Assembly (NCBI GenBank): GCA_018062345.1
Contig: JAGOSL010000004.1
Coordinates: 1 to 64,000, forward strand
DNA from: Pseudomonadota bacterium
GTDB taxonomy: Bacteria > Pseudomonadota > Alphaproteobacteria > Paracaedibacterales > CAITNM01
Reading direction: 5' to 3'
Length of the DNA: 64,000 nt
Shown here: positions 56,851 to 64,000 of the stretch, one piece after another
Layout: each line of letters opens with the position of its first letter
Position numbering within the stretch: the first letter of the stretch is position 1
Position numbers and translations under genes: made by a program
Notes under the pieces: generated by a model
What the model was told of the DNA's origin: nothing
Database searches by the model: none
Seen by the model: the letters and a program-made list of their open reading frames with translations, nothing else

Positions 56851-59282
56851 TGGTAAAGAAAAGTAAATCGCTTTCAATTTCTCAGGGGAACTTATTCCCA
56901 GTATTGCCCTTGCGTGATATTGTCGTATTTCCCCATATGATTGTTCCTCTTTTTGTGGGGCGTGATAAATCAGTACTAGCGCTAGAAGAAATGATGCTTT
57001 CAAACAAGAAAGAGCTTATTCTTGTTACGCAAAAAAACCCATCAGATGACAATCCAGAAGCAAAAGATTTATATTCGGTGGGTACACTTGGCACTTTATT
57101 ACAGCTTCTAAAGCTTCCTGACGGCACCGTTAAAGTATTAGTTGAGGGAACTCACCGGGTTCGGTTAAACCAATTTGTTGAAGAGTCACCCTATTTTCAA
57201 GCTTACGGATCTATTATTCCTGAGGAAGATGGTTCTGAAGAAGAATTAGAAGCCCTTATACGTGCTGTTGTTTCTCAATTTGAACAGTATGTTAAGCTTA
57301 ATAGGAAAATTCCCCCAGAAGTTTTGGTAACAGTTAACCAAATATCGGACCCGGCAAAACTTGCAGACACGGTCGCTTCTTACTTTAGCTTAAAGATTCC
57401 CGACAAGCAGATTTTGCTTGAAACAGCTAATACTAGCAAACGCCTAGAAAAAGTGCTTGGCTTTATTGAAAGTGAAAGCGCTGTTTTACACGTAGAGAAA
57501 AAAATCCGCACCCGCGTTAAAAAGCAAATGGAAAAAACTCAGCGTGAATACTATCTCAACGAACAGCTCAAAGCAATTAATCGCGAATTAGGCGAAGGTG
57601 AAGACGCTAAAGACGAAATCGCTGAGCTAGAGGAAAAAATTAAAAAAGTAAAACTCAGCAAGGAAGCTAAAGAGAAAGCTTTAGCTGAAGTTCGCAAATT
57701 GAAAACCATGAATGCATCTTCGGCAGAATCAACGGTTATTCGTAATTATCTAGATTGGCTATTGAATTTGCCCTGGAAACAACGAAGTCGCATAAAAAAT
57801 TCTTTAACAGCAGCTGAAGATATTTTAAATAAAGATCATTACGGGCTGGATAAAGTTAAAGAGCGCATTTTGGAATACCTTGCTGTACAAGCAAGAGTTG
57901 GCAAAGTTCGCGGGCAAATTCTATGTTTGGTTGGTCCTCCTGGTGTAGGAAAAACTAGTTTAGGAAAATCCCTAGCAAAGGCTACCGGCAGGAGTTTTGT
58001 GCGAGTTGCTTTAGGCGGTGTGCGTGATGAATCTGAAATTAGAGGCCATAGACGTACTTATATTGGCTCTATGCCAGGAAAAATCATTCAAGGAATGAAA
58101 AAGGCAAAAGCATCAAATCCTTTATTTTTGTTAGATGAAATCGACAAACTTGGAAGCGATTGGCGAGGTGATCCGGCATCTGCATTGTTAGAAGTATTGG
58201 ATCCAGAGCAAAATGCTACATTCAATGATCATTATCTTGAGGTTGATTACGATCTATCAGATGTCATGTTCATCACCACGGCCAATACATTAAAAATGCC
58301 ACAACCACTGCTTGACCGTATGGAAATCATTCGTATTCCTGGGTACACAGAGGACGAAAAGTTAGTTATCTCTAAACAGCATCTCATTCCAAAGCAAATG
58401 GAACATCATGGGCTTAAAGCGACAGAATTCTCAATTAATGATGAAGCTTTATTAACACTTATTCGTAATTACACGCGTGAAGCTGGCGTACGCAGCCTTG
58501 AACGTGAAATCACGAATCTTTGTCGAAAAGCAGTTCGTGAAATCATGAGCACTAAGATTAAAACATTGAAAATTAACGAAGAAAATCTGAAAAAATATGC
58601 AGGCATTAAGCGCTTCAGATATGGACTTGCAGAAGAAAATGATACTGTGGGCGTAACGACAGGACTTGCATGGACAGAGTCTGGCGGTGAGCTATTGAGC
58701 ATTGAAGCAGTTGTGTTACCAGGAAAAGGTAAGACCTTGATTACAGGCAAACTTGGTGATGTAATGCAAGAGTCTGTTCAGGCAGCCCTTAGTTATGTTC
58801 GCTCACGATCAACTCAATTTGGCTTAAAGCCAAGTTTGTTTGAGCACAAGGACATTCACATCCACGTACCAGAAGGCGCTATTCCAAAAGATGGTCCGTC
58901 AGCAGGTATTACAATGTGCACTTCTATTGTCTCAGTGCTAACGGGGATTCCTGTATCAAGAGATGTTGCAATGACAGGCGAAGTTACCTTGCGCGGTAAC
59001 GTGCTTCCCATAGGTGGTTTAAAAGAAAAATTACTTGCAGCTCACCGAGGGGGCGTTAAAACTGTAATTATCCCTTATGATAATGAAAAGGACCTTGCAG
59101 AGATTCCAGAAAACGTCACCAAGGGATTGACTATTATACCTGTTAAACAAGTAGATGAAGTCTTGCGTTTGGCTCTTTCTTATGAACCTCAGCCTATAGA
59201 GCATTCCGAAGAGGATGAGTTTAAAGATAAAAAATTAAATACCCCCACACCAGAAACGTTGGTAGCGCAGACAATGCAGTAG
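56850..59282 (+). CDS. lon: ATP-dependent protease La (Lon)
   Basis: Lon degrades misfolded and short-lived regulatory proteins. The 810-aa protein has the N-terminal substrate domain ([19 protein letters not shown]), a coiled-coil linker, the AAA+ module with Walker [16 protein letters not shown] (about 358) and Walker [18 protein letters not shown], and the C-terminal protease with catalytic serine in [11 protein letters not shown] (about 683) and lysine in [14 protein letters not shown] (about 726). ATG at 56850 overlaps the clpX TGA (the earlier TTG at 56847 is rejected). The clpX-lon order is common in alphaproteobacteria. Confidence 0.98.
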   Translation: MVKKSKSLSISQGNLFPVLPLRDIVVFPHMIVPLFVGRDKSVLALEEMMLSNKKELILVTQKNPSDDNPEAKDLYSVGTLGTLLQLLKLPDGTVKVLVEGTHRVRLNQFVEESPYFQAYGSIIPEEDGSEEELEALIRAVVSQFEQYVKLNRKIPPEVLVTVNQISDPAKLADTVASYFSLKIPDKQILLETANTSKRLEKVLGFIESESAVLHVEKKIRTRVKKQMEKTQREYYLNEQLKAINRELGEGEDAKDEIAELEEKIKKVKLSKEAKEKALAEVRKLKTMNASSAESTVIRNYLDWLLNLPWKQRSRIKNSLTAAEDILNKDHYGLDKVKERILEYLAVQARVGKVRGQILCLVGPPGVGKTSLGKSLAKATGRSFVRVALGGVRDESEIRGHRRTYIGSMPGKIIQGMKKAKASNPLFLLDEIDKLGSDWRGDPASALLEVLDPEQNATFNDHYLEVDYDLSDVMFITTANTLKMPQPLLDRMEIIRIPGYTEDEKLVISKQHLIPKQMEHHGLKATEFSINDEALLTLIRNYTREAGVRSLEREITNLCRKAVREIMSTKIKTLKINEENLKKYAGIKRFRYGLAEENDTVGVTTGLAWTESGGELLSIEAVVLPGKGKTLITGKLGDVMQESVQAALSYVRSRSTQFGLKPSLFEHKDIHIHVPEGAIPKDGPSAGITMCTSIVSVLTGIPVSRDVAMTGEVTLRGNVLPIGGLKEKLLAAHRGGVKTVIIPYDNEKDLAEIPENVTKGLTIIPVKQVDEVLRLALSYEPQPIEHSEEDEFKDKKLNTPTPETLVAQTMQ

Positions 59283-59295
59283 TCTTTTTAAGAAA

Positions 59296-59324
59296 ATGTG
59301 GAAGTGATTAACTCACTTTCACAT
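59296..59324. terminator. Stem-loop at the convergent end of lon and the 399-aa gene
   Basis: ATGTGGAAGTGA (59296-59307) pairs with TCACTTTCACAT (59313-59324) through one G-U on the plus strand, closing a TTAAC loop. It spans the 3' end of the minus-strand gene and lies 14 bases beyond lon. A weak T-run (TCTTTTCT) follows on the plus side. It probably ends one or both transcripts. Confidence 0.5.
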
Positions 59325-60507
59325 AAATCTTTTCTACACGCTCACCAAATTGCTCAGCGCCTTGCAGCACAAATCCATGTGGCTCAAGAGGATGCTCTGT
59401 AAGATCTAAATACGTTCTAAAAATTCCTCCGATGGGTAAACTATTAGCAATTTGTTCTCCAGAATTAGAAAGCATAAAGGCATGATCAATAATACACCTG
59501 ATTGGGCTCACTCCTTCATCATTCAGTGTCTTTAAAGCTTCCCAAAATTCGGACGTAGTTGCATTTGCAAAAACATCTGCATGCGCAGCTCCGTTGTAAG
59601 AAATATCATCACTCTCGCTTAAAGCAACTGCTATCTGGCCACCATGATCGCATAAACAATGTTGGCAATCATGAACAAATGTCTTTCCCGTATATGCTTT
59701 TAAAAAATCATCTGCCAAGTACCTAGGTGTTTCTGCAACATCTGCAATCAACGAATGCCCACACCCAATAACTAATGTGTCTGTGTGACCTTCTAGCTGT
59801 ATGTATTTCAAAATTGATTTAGCTAGAGTGTGGCTTGGGTCTTTTTGTTCCGCAAAAAGATAATCATCGCCAGCAACTAAACCTTCTGCTAGCAATGTCA
59901 TGCGCATATTGATAAGAGTAGAATCAGCGTAAGCATTTGACGCAAAAAATATTTTAGCCAGGAAATGTTTAAGTAGTGCACTGTTGCCACCTAGCATTTC
60001 TAAACGATGATTGTAAGCAGCAATAATTTTTTCGCACATGACTATAGATTCAGCAATATATTCTTCAAATTTACTAAAGGCACTTTCATCTGCATGTAAT
60101 AAATTTAAAATTGCTGCGTACATTTCATCACTATTGGTATCGCTAAGAAGTGGCGCAGAAGGCAGATCGCCTTTGAACGAATTACAATACTTTTGCCTCA
60201 TTGCTTTTTTAAAAAATTCACTAGCAAAGATTTCATTTCGTGAAAAAACCAAAGGGATCAGCTGAATAGATTCTAAGTGCATCTTTATGCTTTGTGTTGC
60301 TGGGTGACCTGGAAAAGCATCGGCAAATGCTTCCCAGCGAGTTTTATCAAATGTCATAATCTTGAAGTATGCCGGCATATTACGCCCTAAGCTTAAGCCA
60401 TCATCAACTATTTCTTGAGCTGTAGAAAGTTCTGCGGAATAAGAAGGAACAACAAAAAAAAGTGCTACAGTAGCTTGTTTTAAATATTTTTTTACTAACA
60501 CGTGCAT
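59308..60507 (-). CDS. Predicted exported protein with Rossmann-like segment, unknown
   Basis: A 399-aa protein with a signal peptide (about 4-25, KKYLKQATVALFFVVPSYSA). The N-terminal half is helical. In the C-terminal half, TLVIGCGHSLIADVA (about 236-250) resembles a SAM- or nucleotide-binding glycine loop and is followed by a cysteine/histidine cluster (HDCQHCLCDHGGQ, about 270-282) and SYNGAAHADVFANATT, CIIDHAFMLSN. A secreted methyltransferase-like fold is possible; I cannot name the family. Its ATG directly abuts an 8-bp inverted repeat. It follows holB on the minus strand. Confidence 0.55.
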   Translation of the reverse strand: MHVLVKKYLKQATVALFFVVPSYSAELSTAQEIVDDGLSLGRNMPAYFKIMTFDKTRWEAFADAFPGHPATQSIKMHLESIQLIPLVFSRNEIFASEFFKKAMRQKYCNSFKGDLPSAPLLSDTNSDEMYAAILNLLHADESAFSKFEEYIAESIVMCEKIIAAYNHRLEMLGGNSALLKHFLAKIFFASNAYADSTLINMRMTLLAEGLVAGDDYLFAEQKDPSHTLAKSILKYIQLEGHTDTLVIGCGHSLIADVAETPRYLADDFLKAYTGKTFVHDCQHCLCDHGGQIAVALSESDDISYNGAAHADVFANATTSEFWEALKTLNDEGVSPIRCIIDHAFMLSNSGEQIANSLPIGGIFRTYLDLTEHPLEPHGFVLQGAEQFGERVEKIYVKVS

Positions 60508-60536
60508 AACTACAGAAAAAATGAGAATCTGTAGTT
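60508..60536 (-). promoter_or_regulatory. Inverted repeat touching the start codon of the 399-aa gene
   Basis: AACTACAG (60508-60515) and CTGTAGTT (60529-60536) form a perfect 8-bp stem with a 13-base loop. The stem ends right against the ATG (60505-60507). It could be an operator, a translation-control hairpin or a holB terminator; the minus-strand loop is T-rich, but no T-run follows the stem. Confidence 0.45.
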
Positions 60537-60588
60537 ATTATTATTATTTGTTTATTATGATATGGTTAATTTTTATGATTTTTTAAAT

Positions 60589-61494
60589 TCAACCATAAAT
60601 AATTTGCTTATATTCAGGATTTCTTGCTAGCAGAACAGCTGCTACTAAGCGATGTGCACCATCTAGGTGAGTACCATTAGTATAACGCATAAATTTTTCA
60701 ACAGTTTGGGCTGAATGCGCGTAAACTTCGGGCTCTTTCAAAGCTTTTTGATACATAAATTGCTGAAGTAAGTACCCTAAAAAAGAGTCGTCACTTTGTT
60801 TTAAAAGGTCTTGAAGAGCTGATTTTAGATCATTCAGATTAGAAATATGAAAAAGTCTTTCAATAGATTGCAATATAATAGCCCCACCGACTTCATGGAT
60901 TTTTTGATAAATACCAGGTGCACCCGCTGCCATTTCAAGAATAGTGGAATCTACTTCGCCACCCTGCACCGCTGAAATTTTTCGCATATCCGCAGCAGAT
61001 AGCGGTTTAAAATCAATCTTGACACAACGCGAACGAATTGTTGGTAAAACGCTGCCAAGGCTATGACAAACAAGCAAAAATAAAGTGTCTTGAGGAGGTT
61101 CTTCCAAAATTTTAAGCAATGCATTTGCTGCTTGGCGATTCATTTGATCAATCGCATCTATCACAATAATTCGTTGCCCTTGTATTGCAGCTTTCTTCTT
61201 TAAACTGTTTAAAAGTGTACGCACTTGTTCGATAGTAATTTCATGCTTTTGCTTGCCTTCTTCATCACTAATACGGGAAATATAAAAGTAATTAGGATAC
61301 GAACCATTCATGCACTGTTGCTGCACCACATTTTCAGTAAATGGGCTACATTTGACCAAAATTGAGAGTGCTAAATTTTTAGCAATTGAAGCTTTTCCAA
61401 TGCCCATTGCTCCATTTAGCAAAAAGGCTTGATGTCGATGACTCTCAAGTGCAGTTTGTAGTGCTGTGTACGATGATGTGTGGCCGATAATCAT
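60589..61494 (-). CDS. holB: DNA polymerase III delta-prime subunit
   Basis: HolB is a clamp-loader subunit. The 301-aa protein has the modified P-loop LLNGAMGIGKASIAKNLA (about 27-44), IIVIDAIDQMNRQAANALLKILEEPP (about 107-132; Walker B and sensor region) and TLFLLVCHSLGSVLPTIRSRC with the SRC motif. Together these identify the delta-prime/gamma clamp-loader fold; the lack of a good catalytic P-loop supports delta-prime. tmk, its common neighbour, is not adjacent. A PAAR gene lies 56 bases upstream on the same strand. Confidence 0.92.
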   Translation of the reverse strand: MIIGHTSSYTALQTALESHRHQAFLLNGAMGIGKASIAKNLALSILVKCSPFTENVVQQQCMNGSYPNYFYISRISDEEGKQKHEITIEQVRTLLNSLKKKAAIQGQRIIVIDAIDQMNRQAANALLKILEEPPQDTLFLLVCHSLGSVLPTIRSRCVKIDFKPLSAADMRKISAVQGGEVDSTILEMAAGAPGIYQKIHEVGGAIILQSIERLFHISNLNDLKSALQDLLKQSDDSFLGYLLQQFMYQKALKEPEVYAHSAQTVEKFMRYTNGTHLDGAHRLVAAVLLARNPEYKQIIYG

Positions 61495-61549
61495 GGCCTA
61501 CTTTAGCTTGAAACGTTCTAAAAAAAAACCCTGAAGATAAAATACCTTG

Positions 61550-61840
61550 CTAATCACCAATAATAATAGTTGGCATACCAAGCAAAATAGAACCTCCATG
61601 ACCGCAAGGATCTCCCATACGCACCATTGGATTTCCGGCTGCCATTACTGTGGCGCTTCCCTTTGCTACTTTATCAGGAGGCCCCACACATACCGACATA
61701 TTATTAATATTAACCGCAGGAGGACCTCCGACAATAACTGTAACTGCCATTCCAATAGTTGGCCCTCCTATATGTGGTACAACTCCAGTTACTTGTGGGC
61801 AAACGTGTAAGGATCCTAGAAATGCAGCTGGATTTGGCAT
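61550..61840 (-). CDS. PAAR-domain protein (orphan)
   Basis: A 96-aa glycine- and proline-rich protein with PAAR features: PNPAAFLGSLHVCPQVTG, IGGPTIGMAVTVIVGGPPAV, VGPPDKVAKGSATVMAAGNP and MVRMGDPCGHGGSILLG. PAAR proteins cap the VgrG spike of type VI secretion systems or the spike of related contractile injection machines, with zinc-binding His/Cys residues (here HVC, H in PHIGG, CGHG). No VgrG, Hcp, Tss or effector gene is in the window. ATG at 61840 comes one base after the rmuC stop, so it is translated from the rmuC message. Confidence 0.85.
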   Translation of the reverse strand: MPNPAAFLGSLHVCPQVTGVVPHIGGPTIGMAVTVIVGGPPAVNINNMSVCVGPPDKVAKGSATVMAAGNPMVRMGDPCGHGGSILLGMPTIIIGD

Positions 61841-61841
61841 A

Positions 61842-63047
61842 TCACTTCACTTTTAAGGCCCGCAAAGGCACTTCAATTTCGCTAGCTTCTTCCAAGGTAT
61901 GAGGATTCGGATCAAGCTCTTGAAAACGTCGAGCACTTACAAGCACACGCTGTTCAAATGATCCTACCGTGCTGTTATAAGCTTCGACAGCTGTTTCAAG
62001 GCCCTTACCCATCCGTCCTATATGACCAGTCATATCGCCCAAACGCTTGTACAATTCTTGGCCCAAAACAGAAATGGCCTTGGCGTTTTCAGCAATATTT
62101 TCTTGACGCCAGCCATAAGCAACAGCCCGAAGCAATGCTATTAAGGTAGTTGGTGTAGCCATCAAAACTTTTTCATTAACTCCTGCTTCAATTAAACCGG
62201 GGTCAGCTTGAAGAGCAGCGCTAAACATCGCCTCGTTTGGAATAAAGAGCACAACAAATTCAGGACTGTGCTCGAACTGTTCAAAATAACTTTTTTGAGA
62301 GAGCTGTCGAATGTGCGTTCGCACATGGCGTGCATGATCTTGTAATTTTTGAGCTTTCTGCGAATCATCTTGGGCTTCTAAATAATCAAGGTAGGCTACC
62401 AACGGAGTTTTTGCATCAATAACAATAGTTTTACCCGCAGGCAAACGCACGATCATGTCAGGGCGAAGCCTTCCTTCATCACCGAGCACTTGTTCAAAAA
62501 AATCAACATGATCAACCATACCAGCCATTTCAATTACGCGTTTGAGCTGCATCTCTCCCCATTGCCCCCTGGCATGTGGGGTACGCAAAGCCTTTACAAG
62601 AGTTGCGGTTTCTTGACGCAAATCCTTTTGTGATATGACCATGTCCGTCAGTTGGCGTTTTAAATCAGCAAATGCTTCAATGCGATGTTTTTCAACGGTT
62701 TGCACTTGAGTGTTTACCTGCTCTAGAGATTTTGAAATGGGTTCAAGCATGTGCTTAAACTGTTCTTGGCGCTGTTCAAACGTTAAATTTGCTTTTTCAA
62801 GCACTCCATCAAATTGTGCTTTAGCCAATCCTAAAAACTGATTCGATTGATTAATCAACGCTTGCTGAGTAAGACGCTCAATTTGCTGCTGCCACATTTG
62901 TTGGATCTGTTGATCTGTTTGTGTTTGACTTCTCAATTGAACGTTTTCAATAAGAAGAGTCTGTTTTTGGTGTATTAAATAAAGGCATGCACCCGCAAGC
63001 ATTGCAACAGAAGCTACTAACGACCAAAATATGATATCTACTTCCAT
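61842..63047 (-). CDS. rmuC: DNA recombination protein RmuC
   Basis: RmuC is a PD-(D/E)XK-related protein that limits recombination between inverted repeats. The protein (401 aa from ATG 63047) has an N-terminal membrane helix ([21 protein letters not shown]), a long coiled coil (about 30-150) and the conserved domain with [42 protein letters not shown] and [16 protein letters not shown] 63047 follows AAGGAA, and a longer frame from 63149 would overlap bdhA. The stop is one base from the PAAR start. Confidence 0.93.
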   Translation of the reverse strand: MEVDIIFWSLVASVAMLAGACLYLIHQKQTLLIENVQLRSQTQTDQQIQQMWQQQIERLTQQALINQSNQFLGLAKAQFDGVLEKANLTFEQRQEQFKHMLEPISKSLEQVNTQVQTVEKHRIEAFADLKRQLTDMVISQKDLRQETATLVKALRTPHARGQWGEMQLKRVIEMAGMVDHVDFFEQVLGDEGRLRPDMIVRLPAGKTIVIDAKTPLVAYLDYLEAQDDSQKAQKLQDHARHVRTHIRQLSQKSYFEQFEHSPEFVVLFIPNEAMFSAALQADPGLIEAGVNEKVLMATPTTLIALLRAVAYGWRQENIAENAKAISVLGQELYKRLGDMTGHIGRMGKGLETAVEAYNSTVGSFEQRVLVSARRFQELDPNPHTLEEASEIEVPLRALKVK

Positions 63048-63057
63048 TTTTTCCTTC

Positions 63058-63837
63058 TTATTGTGCTGTCCATCCACCATCCATGGAAAGAGTAGCTCCG
63101 TTAATTTGCGATGCCGAAGATTGACATAAAAATAAAACAAATTCACCAATTTCTTCTGCTGTGACGAAATGCCCAGTTGGTTGCTTTTCTTTCAACAAAG
63201 TGGACTTGGCAAGATCTATACTGATTCCCTGCTCTGCTGCGCGCTTTTCAATTTGAGCTTGCACCAATGGGGTTAAAACCCAACCTGGACAAATAGCGTT
63301 ACATGTTACCCCTTTTGTTGCATTTTCAAGGGCAGCAACTTTGGTAAGACCTACTATACCATGCTTACTTGCAACATAAGCAGCTTTATTGGCGGAAGCC
63401 ACAAGGCCATGACAAGAAGCGATATTGATAATTCGACCCCATTTCTTTTCTTGCATCTGGGGTAGCAAAAGTCGCATAAAATGAAATGCAGACGACAGAT
63501 TTACAGCTAAAATTTGATCCCACTGTAGCGGCGAAAATTCATGAATTGGCGCAACGTGTTGAATGCCTGCGTTATTTACTAGAATATCGACAACAACATC
63601 TGAAGCCTTTAAATCATTAGAAAATTTCTCAATAGCTTGGGCATTACTTACATCAACACTGTAATAGCCTAAAACTTTGCCTAAACTTGACAAATACTCA
63701 ATTAAAGACTTCACTTGTTCTTGTGGCTCAATTCCATGGAGAATCACTTGATAACCATTTTGCAGAAGTATTTTTGCAATGCCTCTTCCTATTCCGCTTG
63801 ATGAACCGGTAACTAACGCAGTTTTTTCGGTGTTCAT
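63058..63837 (-). CDS. bdhA: D-3-hydroxybutyrate dehydrogenase
   Basis: BdhA interconverts 3-hydroxybutyrate and acetoacetate with NAD, in storage-polymer or ketone-body use. The protein (259 aa from ATG 63837) is a short-chain dehydrogenase: [12 protein letters not shown] (NAD site, about 9-20), [14 protein letters not shown], catalytic Ser in IINIASCHG and YVASKHG (YxxxK, about 153), then [10 protein letters not shown] and the C-terminal GGWTAQ. The GIQHVAP and [15 protein letters not shown] pattern is specific to the BdhA group. A longer frame from 63891 is rejected because the family begins at [11 protein letters not shown]. Confidence 0.92.
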   Translation of the reverse strand: MNTEKTALVTGSSSGIGRGIAKILLQNGYQVILHGIEPQEQVKSLIEYLSSLGKVLGYYSVDVSNAQAIEKFSNDLKASDVVVDILVNNAGIQHVAPIHEFSPLQWDQILAVNLSSAFHFMRLLLPQMQEKKWGRIINIASCHGLVASANKAAYVASKHGIVGLTKVAALENATKGVTCNAICPGWVLTPLVQAQIEKRAAEQGISIDLAKSTLLKEKQPTGHFVTAEEIGEFVLFLCQSSASQINGATLSMDGGWTAQ

Positions 63838-63911
63838 TGCGCTCCCCTTACAAATTTGATATGTTTGTGGCTTATTGAACCATTTGGCCATATTCCCCTT
63901 TCATTAGCAAT

Positions 63912-64000
63912 ATGATAAAGACTTTTAAAAACAAGATCCCCTTGTCAATTTGGGCAATCGGCTTTACAAGCATGCTTTTGAACATATCAACAGTTATGAT
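63912..64000 (+). CDS. MFS transporter, N-terminal fragment at the window edge
   Basis: ATG at 63912 opens a frame encoding KTFKNKIPLSIWAIGFTSML and a further hydrophobic stretch (LLNISTVM), the usual first helix of many MFS permeases (WAIGFxSMLxNxSxxM). It runs off the right edge. No strong Shine-Dalgarno is visible. It diverges from bdhA. Confidence 0.6.
   Translation, partial: MIKTFKNKIPLSIWAIGFTSMLLNISTVM

Overview
The window reads as a chromosomal segment of an AT-rich alphaproteobacterium with a host-associated lifestyle. Alphaproteobacterial traits are the short prolyl-tRNA synthetase, a DUF2948 protein, a membrane-anchored CycM-type cytochrome c, a D-3-hydroxybutyrate dehydrogenase and a CIRCE-controlled groESL. 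An insertion-sequence remnant, a transporter killed by one nonsense codon, many predicted secreted proteins without recognisable function and an orphan PAAR protein would fit an intracellular lineage such as Holosporales (Caedibacter/Paracaedibacter/Odyssella-like). That placement is inference; no rRNA or other taxonomic marker was checked.

Layout. 1-1127: the 3' end of an IS982-type transposase abutting a 5'-truncated methyltransferase-like gene. 1200-4869: tRNA-Arg(TCT), kdsB, cytochrome c maturation genes ccmC/ccmD-like/ccmE with an extra 44-aa membrane protein, thyX, and a DUF2948 gene. 4873-9051, minus strand: a TPR-like secreted protein, then tolB with an alpha/beta hydrolase and a cytochrome c. 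9197-10516: an MHS-type transporter pseudogene. 10672-15860: five minus-strand genes for mostly exported proteins (Sel1 repeats, hydrolase, DsbA-like fold without CXXC, two unknowns). 16005-22800: proS-ftsH-dnaG-rpoD. 22881-26992: yjdM, rpsU, cspA with a long structured leader, a divergent MTHFR-like gene, and groEL/groES with CIRCE. 27114-29287: PLD-type nuclease and two unknown secreted proteins. 29350-36671: two transporters, rlmN, cmk, gpsA, EVE-domain gene, thrS. 36740-40354: nhaA preceded by a small lipoprotein, then ftsE-ftsX-ydcF/elyC-like. 40379-47180: tRNA-Arg(CCG), a GT11 glycosyltransferase, the ppx-dapF-recJ-dapD-dapE run, tRNA-Gln(CTG). 47201-51160: polA-hemW and a CAT-anticodon tRNA. 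51162-59282: znuA, mlaD, uup, rnc, clpX-lon. 59308-63837, minus strand: bdhA-rmuC-PAAR-holB and a 399-aa secreted protein. 63912-64000: start of another MFS transporter.

How it fits together. Most of the window is housekeeping: replication and transcription (dnaG, rpoD, polA, holB, recJ, rmuC), protein quality control (ftsH, clpX, lon, groESL), envelope assembly (kdsB, dapDEF, tolB, ftsEX, mlaD) and respiration (ccmCE, cytochrome c). The accessory material consists of short islands of exported, poorly recognisable genes between these blocks. I found no CRISPR array, prophage, rRNA operon or toxin-antitoxin module, and no gene-free stretch longer than about 300 bases. The best leads for undescribed biology are the orphan PAAR gene one base behind rmuC, the secreted-protein blocks at 10672-15860, 28001-29287 and 59308-60507, and the structured leader of cspA.
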